A DNA stretch of 64,000 nt from JACVRW01 sp963825345 (GTDB lineage: Bacteria; Actinomycetota; Thermoleophilia; Solirubrobacterales; Thermoleophilaceae), in the NCBI GenBank assembly GCA_963825345.1, contig CAWGSQ010000011.1, positions 248,001-312,000 on the forward strand. The letters run 5' to 3'. The position numbers and the translations under genes were made by a program. Of this stretch, positions 33,323 through 40,281 are shown one piece after another (positions within the stretch are counted from its first letter, which is position 1; each line of letters begins with the position of its first letter). The notes below the pieces were generated by a model. It made no database searches. It was not told where the DNA came from and saw only the letters and a program-made list of their open reading frames with translations.

Positions 33323-33352
33323 GCTCTTGTGCAGCCATTACACCACGCCCGC
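33283..33352 (-). tRNA. tRNA-Gly (anticodon TCC)
   Basis: 70 nt cloverleaf: acceptor GCGGGCG/CGCCCGC, anticodon stem AGAGC/GCTCT around CTTCCAA giving TCC, T arm ACGGG/CCCGT with TTCGATC. The upstream GlxA-type gene ends inside its 5' region (TAA at 33338-33340). Confidence 0.95.
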
Positions 33353-34339
33353 GGAGCGACTTAGGCTAGTCGAGCGGAAGCGGGCTCGGTAGTCGGACGG
33401 GCCGACGCCGAGGACGCGCAGGAAGGCGCGGCGCATCGTCTCGGGGCTGCCGAAGCCGCACGCTGTCGCGACCGTCTCGATGGGCGTCGTGGTGCTCTCG
33501 AGCTGCTCGCGGGCTGCCTCGACTCGGATGCGCTCGACGAAGCGCGCGGGGGTCGTTCCGGTCTGGTCGGCGAACAGGCGTCGCAGGTGCCGTTCCGACA
33601 TCGCCGCGCGCTTGGCGAGCATCGTGAGGCGATGGTCGGCGGCGGGATCGGCCACGATGGCGTCGAGGACTGCGCGGATCGGCGAGGCGATTGTGGCCGG
33701 GAGCGCCAGGCGCTCGGAGAACTGAGACTGGCCTCCGGGTCGCTGCAGGAACATGACGGTCCAGCGCGCCACGGTGCGGGCGAGGTCCGGCCCGTGGTCC
33801 TCCTCGATCAGCGCGAGGGCGAGATCCATGCCCGCTGTCGATCCGGCCGAGCTCATGACTGGACCGTCGCGAACGAAGATGCGGTCGGGCTCCACTCGGA
33901 CGCGCGGGTGGCGGCGGGCGAGCTCGCCGCAGAATGCCCAGTGCGTGGTCGCGGCCCTGCCGTCGAGGAGCCCGGCGCCCGCGAGCAGGAAGGCGCCGGT
34001 GCATACCGAGCACGTCCGGCGCGCGCCGGCGGAGATCCGCTCGAGCCCGGACGTGAGGCGCGGATCGTCGACCACCTCGCCGATGCGCATGCCGCCCCCC
34101 GCGATCAGCGTGTCCACCGTGCGCGGACGGATGTGACCGAGCGACCTGTCGGCCGCCAATCTCATACCCGCCGATCCGCGAACGGGCTTGCCATCGGCGG
34201 TGGCGATCACCACCCGGTAGCCGCGTCCGTCGCCGAGCACCTGCGTGGCCGCGTCGAGCATCTCGGCAGGGCCGACGAGGTTGAGGAGCTGCATGCCGTC
34301 GAAGCCGACGAGCACGACCTGACGTTGGCGTGGCGCCAC
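33338..34339 (-). CDS. GlxA-type regulator: DJ-1/PfpI domain plus AraC HTH
   Basis: 333 aa transcription factor. The N-terminal DJ-1/PfpI-like domain has VVLVGFDGMQLLNLVGP, the nucleophile-elbow region RRTCSVCTGAFLLA (Cys near residue 115) and THW. The C-terminal AraC-type domain has two HTH units: LTMLAKRAAMSERHLRRLF and IETVATACGFGSPETMRRAF. The start GTG at 34339 is inferred; an ATG at 34447 would overlap the divergent lactonase start. It may regulate that gene. Its stop lies inside tRNA-Gly on the same strand. Confidence 0.85.
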   Translation of the reverse strand: MAPRQRQVVLVGFDGMQLLNLVGPAEMLDAATQVLGDGRGYRVVIATADGKPVRGSAGMRLAADRSLGHIRPRTVDTLIAGGGMRIGEVVDDPRLTSGLERISAGARRTCSVCTGAFLLAGAGLLDGRAATTHWAFCGELARRHPRVRVEPDRIFVRDGPVMSSAGSTAGMDLALALIEEDHGPDLARTVARWTVMFLQRPGGQSQFSERLALPATIASPIRAVLDAIVADPAADHRLTMLAKRAAMSERHLRRLFADQTGTTPARFVERIRVEAAREQLESTTTPIETVATACGFGSPETMRRAFLRVLGVGPSDYRARFRSTSLSRSAGVV

Positions 34340-34445
34340 AGGAAGGATCGTGAACTGCCGAGCCGATGTCCGCAAGGCCCTATGTCCCTCGGATCCGGCC
34401 AAGCCTCGTCCCCGCTCGGCAGCACGCTGGTACCCATCCAAAGTC

Positions 34446-35145
34446 ATGAGGGTCGAGATGTTCAACGTCGGATGGTTCACCGCGCCGTCAGGGCTTCTGC
34501 GCGCGGGCGATGACATGGATGAGCCGATGCGCTATCCGGTTCCGGCCTACCTGATCGAGACCGACAGCGAGCGGATCCTCGTCGACACCGGCCTTCACCC
34601 CGAGAGCCCGGAGGCCATCGGGCCCTTCGCGCTGGAGCAGGAGCTGAGCATCGCCGACCAGGTCGACCTGACGACGATCACCAGGGTCGTGCTCACGCAC
34701 CTGCACTTCGACCACGCCGGCGCGCTGTCGCTGGTTCCCGAGAAGGTGCCGCTCGTGGTGCAGCGGGACGAATGGACGGCCGGGCACGACGACGCCGCCG
34801 TCGAGCGGAACTTCTACCGCCCGGGCGACTACGCCGACACCCACCGCCCGCTCGAGCTCGTGGACGGCGACCACGACCTCCTCGGCGACGGCTCGGTGCT
34901 CCTGCTCCTCACTCCCGGCCACACGCCGGGGCACCAGTCCGTGCAGATCGGGAAGCTCGTGCTCGGCATCGACGTCGCCCACTTCGCGAGCGGCCTCGAC
35001 GACCACCGTTTCCCGCTGTTCGGCGACGACCACGCCGCGCAGGGTCGCTCGGCCGAGCGCCTCACGAGCCCTACGAGATACGGGGCACAAGGTCATGCCC
35101 GGGCACGACCCGGACGTCCTGCACCCCGGACCGCTGTCGAGCTAG
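34446..35145 (+). pseudogene. Metallo-beta-lactamase-fold lactonase-like hydrolase, frameshifted near the 3' end
   Basis: MBL-fold protein of the N-acyl homoserine lactonase-like group: LVDTGLHPES, VVLTHLHFDHAGAL (HxHxDH metal motif), LLTPGHTPGHQS and VLGIDVAHFASG are all intact. After GRSAERL the frame leaves homology; removing one base near 35064 restores RALRDTGHKVMPGHDPDV with the last metal His and a stop at 35143-35145, giving 232 residues. Substrate may be a lactone or other ester. Convergent with a phosphotriesterase-type gene, whose stop it overlaps by 4 bp. Confidence 0.8.
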
Positions 35146-36092
35146 GCCAACCAGCGCTTGGGGTTCTCGACCATCATCTGATCGAGCTGCTCATCGGTCA
35201 TCCCGCGCTCCTTCAGCTCCGGGATCACCTGCTCGAAGAGGAACGTCATGGACCAGTTCGGCGCAATCTGCGGCTTGAGCTGCTCCTCCATCTCGGGCGT
35301 GAACCAGTCGAGGGTCGAGCACCAGTCCTGGGAGAGGAACATGCGGCCGGCGTGGCCCTTCTCGAGCAGCGCGAGCACCGTGGCCTGGCGCTGCTCGGTC
35401 GGCAGGAAGAAGTCGAGCCCGTAGCGGTCCATCCCGATCCAGCAGCCGGTGTCGAGCAGGCGCCCGATGTAGTCGAGGTCGTCGGTGTCGCCGGTGTGGG
35501 CCACTTGGACCTTGGCCGGGTCGACGCCCTCGTCCTCGAAGATGCGCATCTGCTCGAGTCCGGTGCCGCTTGCCGGACGTGAGTGGGCCATGATCGGCCG
35601 GCCGGTCTGCTTCGACGCTCGCGCGGCCGCGCGATGGATCTTCTCGACGTTCGCCGTGACGCCCGGCTCGTCGGCCGCGCACTTGATGAAGCCGGCCTTG
35701 ATGTCCGTGCCCTGGATGCCCGTCTCGATGTCGCGGACGAAGATCTCGGCGATCTGGTCCTCGGTGCGGTTCATGAGCGGCTGCGGCAGGTGCTCGTAGG
35801 TGTACACGCCGGTTGCGAGGATCACCTGGAGGCCGGTCTCGTCCGCCACGCGCTTGCTGAAGGCGGCGTCGCGGTGAAGAAACATCGCGCTCGGCTCGAC
35901 CACTGTCCTGATCCCGTGCCCCTTCACCCCGTTGGCGTCGGAGAGTGCCGCGTCCCACTCGGCGTGCTCGTCGTAGAGGTGGGGGAACTGGAAGCGCGTG
36001 GCCTCGTCGGTCGCGCGGAAGTGCTCGTGGATGAGCGTGCGTCCGAGCTCCTCGACGTCGATGGGGCCGTTGACGCTCTCGACTGTGGGCAC
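35142..36092 (-). CDS. Phosphotriesterase-family lactonase/hydrolase
   Basis: 316 aa TIM-barrel amidohydrolase. Metal ligands are visible: HEH in TLIHEHFR, the bridging Lys in GFIKCA, His in IMAHSRP, His in VAHTGDTDD and the Asp in LSQDWC. PTE-like proteins mostly hydrolyse lactones or phosphoesters; the native substrate is unknown. The GTG at 36092 starts exactly at the conserved PTVESVNGPI; upstream frame extension is non-homologous. A small membrane-protein gene lies 11 bp upstream in the same direction. Confidence 0.88.
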   Translation of the reverse strand: MPTVESVNGPIDVEELGRTLIHEHFRATDEATRFQFPHLYDEHAEWDAALSDANGVKGHGIRTVVEPSAMFLHRDAAFSKRVADETGLQVILATGVYTYEHLPQPLMNRTEDQIAEIFVRDIETGIQGTDIKAGFIKCAADEPGVTANVEKIHRAAARASKQTGRPIMAHSRPASGTGLEQMRIFEDEGVDPAKVQVAHTGDTDDLDYIGRLLDTGCWIGMDRYGLDFFLPTEQRQATVLALLEKGHAGRMFLSQDWCSTLDWFTPEMEEQLKPQIAPNWSMTFLFEQVIPELKERGMTDEQLDQMMVENPKRWLA

Positions 36093-36103
36093 AGCCGGGG
36101 AGC

Positions 36104-36358
36104 CTACGCGTAGCGGGGGTGATCCGCGCGCGCCTCTGCGCGCGAGTCGATCATCATCCCCACGAAGACGCCGAGCGCGGTCACGATGATCGCGATGATC
36201 AGGCGGATCAGGATCGCGCCGTCGAGGCCGTGAATGAAGACCGCCAGGAGCGCGAGGGCGATCGGGAAGAGAATCGGCAGCCACTTCCAGCGGAGCGGCG
36301 CGGCATAGCCGAAGCCGATGCCGGCGAGGAAGAAGAGCACGTACGAGGTGATCCCCAC
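36104..36358 (-). CDS. Small membrane protein
   Basis: 84 aa with three hydrophobic segments (SYVLFFLAGIGFGYAA, LPILFPIALALLAVFI, LIIAIIVTALGVFVGMMI). GTG start at 36358; a TTG at 36385 is an alternative. Probably co-transcribed with the phosphotriesterase-type gene. Function unknown. Confidence 0.6.
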   Translation of the reverse strand: MGITSYVLFFLAGIGFGYAAPLRWKWLPILFPIALALLAVFIHGLDGAILIRLIIAIIVTALGVFVGMMIDSRAEARADHPRYA

Positions 36359-36406
36359 GGGCGGATCATTCCCCGCCGGGGTCAAGTCGAATCACCAGTT
36401 GTGAGG

Positions 36407-36480
36407 CGGGGCAGCCAGGACTCGAACCTGGGACCTGCGGTTTTGGAGACCGCCGCTACCACCAGCTGAGCTACTGCCCC
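36407..36480 (-). tRNA. tRNA-Trp (anticodon CCA)
   Basis: 74 nt including the discriminator: acceptor GGGGCAG/CTGCCCC, anticodon stem GCGGT/ACCGC around CTCCAAA giving CCA, T arm CCAGG/CCTGG with TTCGAGT. Confidence 0.95.
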
Positions 36481-36521
36481 TCGCGGTGCGATTCTAGGCG
36501 AGGCGGTATACACGGTCCCCC

Positions 36522-37571
36522 GTGGGCGCAGCGACAACAGAAGTCGCGGTCGTTGGCGCTGGGATCGCCGGGCTTTCTGCGGCCTACGCGCTTCAGCGGC
36601 GCGGAGTTGAGTTCGTTTGCTTTGAGTCTGCCGCGCCGGGGTCGGGGCAGTCGGCCGGCCGCACTCGGATCTTTCGACACGGGCATGACGACGAGCGGCT
36701 CGTTCGGCTTGCGGTCCGGGCGCGCGCCGAGTGGGAGCGACTGGAGGCCGAGCTCGGGCGGCGACTGCTCGGGCGCGAGGGTGTTCTTGTCCGCGGGCCG
36801 AACGTTGCCGAGCGAGCGGCGGCTTTCGAGACCGCCGGCGTGCCGGCTCGCCGGGTTGGGCGCGAGGAGCAGTCGAGCGCGCTTCCGGTCTTCGAGGCGC
36901 CCGAGGACGAGGCGCTTCTCGACGAGCTCGGCGGCTCGATCGACGTCCGGGCGGCTGTCGACGGCCTGGCCGGGAGCCTCGGTGAACGGCTGGTGCCCGC
37001 GCACGTGTTCGGTGTGCGCGAGCGAGACCCGGGAGTCGAGCTCCACACATCCGAGGGCGTGTGGTCCGCCGAACGGGCAATCCTGTGTCCGGGCGCTCAG
37101 CTGTACGAGCTGACGGCCGGTCTCGGCCTGGAGATCCCACTCGCGATCGATCTCCACACGCGCGCAGCCTTCCGCGTGCGCGAGCCCGGTGCGCGGCTGG
37201 CTTGCCTGCTGGACCGGTCGAACGTCCACGGCGAGATCGTCTACGCCGCCCCGATGCCCGACGGTCGCCACTACGCGATCGGCCTCGGCGGGGAGGAGGA
37301 GCCGCCCGTAGACGACGCGCTCGCCCGCCTCAGCGCCTACGCGCGGCGCGCGATGCCCGTCCTCGACCCGGAGCCCGCGAGCGTTCGCCTCTGCCAGACC
37401 AGCGTTCTCCCCTGGGGCGCCGACGCCTTCGCGGTCTGGCGAACCGGCGCCATCGACGTGCTCGCCGGCGCCAACCTGTTCAAGTTCGGTCCGCTGCTGG
37501 GCGAGCTGCTCGCCGAGGGTGCGGAAGAACTCAGGACGCTCGCACCGGCCGCTGGCCCAGCAGGAACGTGA
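36522..37571 (+). CDS. FAD-dependent amine/sarcosine-oxidase-like oxidoreductase
   Basis: 349 aa DAO-family flavoprotein. The N-terminal dinucleotide-binding motif is VAVVGAGIAGLSAAYAL, followed by FESAAPGSGQSAGRTRIFRH (the GSGxS...R segment of the sarcosine oxidase branch), a substrate domain, and a C-terminal FAD contact near FKFGPLLGELLAEG. Oxidation of a secondary or tertiary amine is likely. GTG start at 36522. The 3' end overlaps the opposing DUF2568 gene by 41 bp. Confidence 0.8.
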   Translation: MGAATTEVAVVGAGIAGLSAAYALQRRGVEFVCFESAAPGSGQSAGRTRIFRHGHDDERLVRLAVRARAEWERLEAELGRRLLGREGVLVRGPNVAERAAAFETAGVPARRVGREEQSSALPVFEAPEDEALLDELGGSIDVRAAVDGLAGSLGERLVPAHVFGVRERDPGVELHTSEGVWSAERAILCPGAQLYELTAGLGLEIPLAIDLHTRAAFRVREPGARLACLLDRSNVHGEIVYAAPMPDGRHYAIGLGGEEEPPVDDALARLSAYARRAMPVLDPEPASVRLCQTSVLPWGADAFAVWRTGAIDVLAGANLFKFGPLLGELLAEGAEELRTLAPAAGPAGT

Positions 37572-37875
37572 AGGAGAGATGCAGGACGACCAGCACGCCG
37601 AAGCCGAACGCGAGCGTGTGGGCGTCCGCTACCCAGAGGGCGACCACGCCTGAGACGAAGACCAAGAGCTCGAGCAGCAGCCGGACCGGGTCGGTCGTCG
37701 GGCGGGAGGCCTTGGGCGCAACGAACGCGCCCCACACAACGGCGGCGAGAAGCGGCGCGCCCAGGCCGAGCAGCCACTGAACCGCGCCGTCGTGCTCCGA
37801 AAACCCCCAGTAGCCGAGCGAAGCAAGCGCCGCCAGCTCGAGCGTGAACCTCAGACCGTCGTTCGCGGATCCCAT
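37531..37875 (-). CDS. DUF2568/YrdB-type membrane protein
   Basis: 114 aa with four predicted helices. The pattern RFTLELAALASLGYWGF, VVWGAFVAPKASRP and LLLELLVFVSGVVAL is characteristic of the YrdB/DUF2568 family, function unknown. It is encoded just upstream of, and on the same strand as, the FAD gene's 3' overlap region, and downstream of tRNA-Leu(TAG). Confidence 0.8.
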   Translation of the reverse strand: MGSANDGLRFTLELAALASLGYWGFSEHDGAVQWLLGLGAPLLAAVVWGAFVAPKASRPTTDPVRLLLELLVFVSGVVALWVADAHTLAFGFGVLVVLHLSFTFLLGQRPVRAS

Positions 37876-37879
37876 CTAT

Positions 37880-37962
37880 GCGGGCGGAGGGACTCGAACC
37901 CCCACGGCCTCTCGGCCACGAGCACCTAAAGCTCGCGCGTAAACCAGTTCCGCCACGCCCGC
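37880..37962 (-). tRNA. tRNA-Leu (anticodon TAG)
   Basis: 83 nt class II tRNA: acceptor GCGGGCG/CGCCCGC, anticodon stem CGAGC/GCTCG around TTTAGGT giving TAG, long variable arm (TGGCCGAGAGGCCGT), T arm with GTTCGAGT. Divergent from LAGLIDADG copy 2, with 53 bp between them. Confidence 0.95.
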
Positions 37963-37998
37963 GTCGCGCGATTGTAGGCCGATACCGTCCGGGCGTTG

Positions 37999-38016
37999 TA
38001 CGAACATATGTTCGTA
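37999..38016. promoter_or_regulatory. SOS-box-like perfect palindrome at the start of LAGLIDADG copy 2
   Basis: TACGAACATATGTTCGTA is a perfect 18 bp palindrome with the core CGAAC-ATAT-GTTCG of the Gram-positive LexA box. Its last A is the first base of the gene's ATG, so the mRNA is probably leaderless and a bound repressor would cover the start site. Confidence 0.75.
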
Positions 38017-38765
38017 TGCGTACTCAGGCCGAGGTTGAATTGGTGCTCTCCCTCGTAGCGATGGGCAAATCCGACCTCGACGTCGCGCGCCGGACCGGGA
38101 TCCCACGAAGCACGGTGCGCGACTGGCGCGCTGGGCGGTTGCCAGGGCGAAACGGCGCCGGAGCTCGGGCTCGGACATGCCCAATCTGTGAACCAGGGTC
38201 GGAGCGGCTTCCCGAACGCGAGTACGCCTATCTGCTCGGGCTTTATCTCGGGGACGGGTACGTGTCCAAACACCCCAGGACCTACTGTCTCAGGATTTTC
38301 TTAGACGCCATCTATCCCGAAATCGTCCGCGAGTGCCACCGAGCGCTCGAGGTGGTGCGCCCCGCGAATCGGGCCTGGATCGGTCGGTCAAAAAAATGCC
38401 GCTGCAACGTGGTGATGATGTACTCGAACCACTGGCCGTGCTTACTTCCGCAGATGGGACTGGGACGCAAGCACGAGCGGCCTATCCGTCTCGAAGCCTG
38501 GCAGCAGGCCGTGGTGTCACGACAGGCTGAGGCGTTCGTCCGCGGTTTGATTCACAGCGACGGATGCCGCGTTGTGGCAAACGATCGGGGCGTGAAGAGC
38601 GTGCGCTACCACTTCTCGAACAGATCCGAGGACATCAAGGGGATTTTCTGCGAAAGCCTGGATGCTCTGGGCGTCCGGTGGACCCGCCCATGCGACAGGC
38701 AAATCGCGATCTACCGCAAGGCGTCAACGGCGAGACTCGACGAGTTCATCGGGCCGAAACGCTGA
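38016..38765 (+). CDS. HTH + LAGLIDADG homing-endonuclease-like protein (copy 2)
   Basis: 249 aa, the same length as copy 1. HTH at residues 19-37 (LDVARRTGIPRSTVRDW), CPIC pair near 54, first motif YAYLLGLYLGDGYVS near 71 and second motif AFVRGLIHSDGCRV near 172; both key Asp residues are present. The C-terminal RLDEFIGPKR matches the paralogues. The ATG at 38016 aligns with copy 3's start and is overlapped by the palindrome. Upstream in-frame residues come from tRNA-Leu and are excluded. It is free-standing, and DNA cleavage is inferred from motifs only. Confidence 0.78.
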   Translation: MRTQAEVELVLSLVAMGKSDLDVARRTGIPRSTVRDWRAGRLPGRNGAGARARTCPICEPGSERLPEREYAYLLGLYLGDGYVSKHPRTYCLRIFLDAIYPEIVRECHRALEVVRPANRAWIGRSKKCRCNVVMMYSNHWPCLLPQMGLGRKHERPIRLEAWQQAVVSRQAEAFVRGLIHSDGCRVVANDRGVKSVRYHFSNRSEDIKGIFCESLDALGVRWTRPCDRQIAIYRKASTARLDEFIGPKR

Positions 38766-38814
38766 GCCATCTGACCGGCACCAAATCGCCGGTCTCAGGG
38801 TATTGTGCCTCGCG

Positions 38815-39318
38815 ATGGCCGACACCGTCCTGCACCACCCCAACCGGGACAAGGCTGAGTCCAAGGCCACGCGGGCCGTTGTGATCCTGCTGCTCCTCAC
38901 GAGCGCGATGCTGATCGCCGTTGTGACGTTCGGGGGCTGGTCAGAGCTCCAGGGCGCCCAGATGATCTCGATCTTCTACGTGATCATCTACATCGTGATG
39001 GCCTACTTCGTCACGAAGTGGAACCGCGGCGTGCTGCCGGTGGCGGCCGGGCTGGCGATCCTGTTCGCGGTGGTCGCGGCCGTCGCGGGGCCGGCCTGGT
39101 TCGAGCGCGACAAGGCCGGCTTCGACGACCCGGCCCTCGAGCCCTCGATCCTCGGACTCTTGACGCTCATCCTCGTACCTGTGCAGCTCCTCCTGGTGGC
39201 CTTCGCGATGCGCGGCTTCCAGCAGCAGTGGAGCGTGGAGGTCGAGGTCAGGCGCGACGAGGCCGACCGCCACCGCGCGGGCGATGACCCGTCCGGCGGC
39301 GCAGTCCAGCCTGCATAG
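38815..39318 (+). CDS. Four-helix membrane protein, possibly cytochrome-oxidase-associated type
   Basis: 167 aa with four predicted helices (AVVILLLLTSAMLIAVV, MISIFYVIIYIVMAYFV, VLPVAAGLAILFAVVAAVAG, LLTLILVPVQLLLVAFAM) and a charged C-terminal tail. Family not recognised with certainty; the helix layout is reminiscent of small respiratory-chain accessory subunits. ATG at 38815, 49 bp after LAGLIDADG copy 2. Confidence 0.55.
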   Translation: MADTVLHHPNRDKAESKATRAVVILLLLTSAMLIAVVTFGGWSELQGAQMISIFYVIIYIVMAYFVTKWNRGVLPVAAGLAILFAVVAAVAGPAWFERDKAGFDDPALEPSILGLLTLILVPVQLLLVAFAMRGFQQQWSVEVEVRRDEADRHRAGDDPSGGAVQPA

Positions 39319-39355
39319 CCAGGCGACCTAGCGACGCGCCTAGCATTCATCTGCC

Positions 39356-39440
39356 GCCCGGGTGGCGGAATCGGTAGACAGCGATGTCCTCAAAAGGCAT
39401 TGTCCGTAAGGGCATGTGGGTTCGAATCCCACCCCGGGTA
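39356..39440 (+). tRNA. tRNA-Leu (anticodon CAA)
   Basis: 85 nt class II tRNA: acceptor GCCCGGG/CCCGGGT, anticodon stem ATGTC/GGCAT around CTCAAAA giving CAA, long variable arm (TGTCCGTAAGGGCA), T arm with GTTCGAAT. LAGLIDADG copy 3 starts 40 bp downstream on the same strand. Confidence 0.95.
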
Positions 39441-39473
39441 CCTCCGCCGCTGCGTCCGGTCAGCGCGCCAGAA

Positions 39474-39491
39474 TACGAACGTGCGTTCGTA
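39474..39491. promoter_or_regulatory. SOS-box-like inverted repeat over the start of LAGLIDADG copy 3
   Basis: TACGAAC-GTGC-GTTCGTA, pairing one further base on each side (39473-39492). The core fits CGAAC-N4-GTTCG. The likely GTG start codon (39481) is inside the spacer of the repeat itself. Confidence 0.72.
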
Positions 39492-40239
39492 TGGAGAGGT
39501 CACACGGGTAGGCGATCTCGTCGCGTTGGGCCTCAACGACTGCGAGATCGCACGCCTGACGGCCATCCCCCGGTCGACGATCAGCGAGTGGAGGTCGACG
39601 CGACGATGGGCTGGCTGTCCGCGGGAGTCATGCACGACATGTGGCGCGGCCGTCCACGATTTCGGGGGGTTGCCGCCGTCCTACGCGTACCTGCTTGGTC
39701 TGTACCTCGGTGACGGATGCCTTTCCGCTCACCGACGCGGCGTGTACCGGTTGAGGGTGATACTCGATAGCCGCTACCCAGGGATCGTGGCCGAGTGCGC
39801 GGCGGCAATGCAGGACTTACTTCCAGGCAACCGCCCCGGCCTGCAGCCCAAGCACGGCGGAAACGCATGGGAGGTTTCGATCTTCTCCAAGACGCTGCCG
39901 TGTTTCTTCCCGCAGCACGGGCCGGGCAGGAAGCACGACCGCCTCATTTGGCTGGCGCCATGGCAGCAGCGAGCCGTTGAACGGGATCCGCAACTGTTCC
40001 TGCGTGGACTGATCCACTCGGACGGCTGCCGCTTCATGAACCGGATCCGGCACGGCTCCAAGGTCTACAAATATCCCCGGTACAACTTCACGAACCGGTC
40101 CGCCGACATCAGACAGATCTTCTGTGAGGGGTGCGACCTCCTCGGCATCGAGTGGCGTGTCATGAACGCCTGGAACATCTCCGTGGCGAAGCGGGCCTCG
40201 GTCGCCCGGCTCGACGATTTCATCGGACCCAAGACGTAG
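39481..40239 (+). CDS. HTH + LAGLIDADG homing-endonuclease-like protein (copy 3)
   Basis: 252 aa. HTH (CEIARLTAIPRSTISEW) near residues 21-37, CTTC near 54, first motif YAYLLGLYLGDGCLS near 69, second motif LFLRGLIHSDGCRF near 171; terminal RLDDFIGPKT. The GTG at 39481 aligns residue for residue with the start of copy 2. An ATG at 39491, where copy 2 has its start relative to the palindrome, is out of frame and meets a stop after six codons. Either the start has moved or a 10 bp deletion occurred at the 5' end. It could be read through from tRNA-Leu(CAA). Confidence 0.75.
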   Translation: MRSYGEVTRVGDLVALGLNDCEIARLTAIPRSTISEWRSTRRWAGCPRESCTTCGAAVHDFGGLPPSYAYLLGLYLGDGCLSAHRRGVYRLRVILDSRYPGIVAECAAAMQDLLPGNRPGLQPKHGGNAWEVSIFSKTLPCFFPQHGPGRKHDRLIWLAPWQQRAVERDPQLFLRGLIHSDGCRFMNRIRHGSKVYKYPRYNFTNRSADIRQIFCEGCDLLGIEWRVMNAWNISVAKRASVARLDDFIGPKT

Positions 40240-40281
40240 TGCGTTCGGCCCGAGGCGGTGTGGGCATACTCCGCCCAGACC

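Noticed and set aside
36093..36284. N-terminal extension of the phosphotriesterase-type protein
   Set aside because: The extra residues are Arg/Asp-rich and overlap a real small membrane-protein gene; the GTG at 36092 matches the family start.
37878..38015. Upstream extension of LAGLIDADG copy 2
   Set aside because: It would translate the tRNA-Leu(TAG) complement; alignment with the other copies supports the ATG at 38016.
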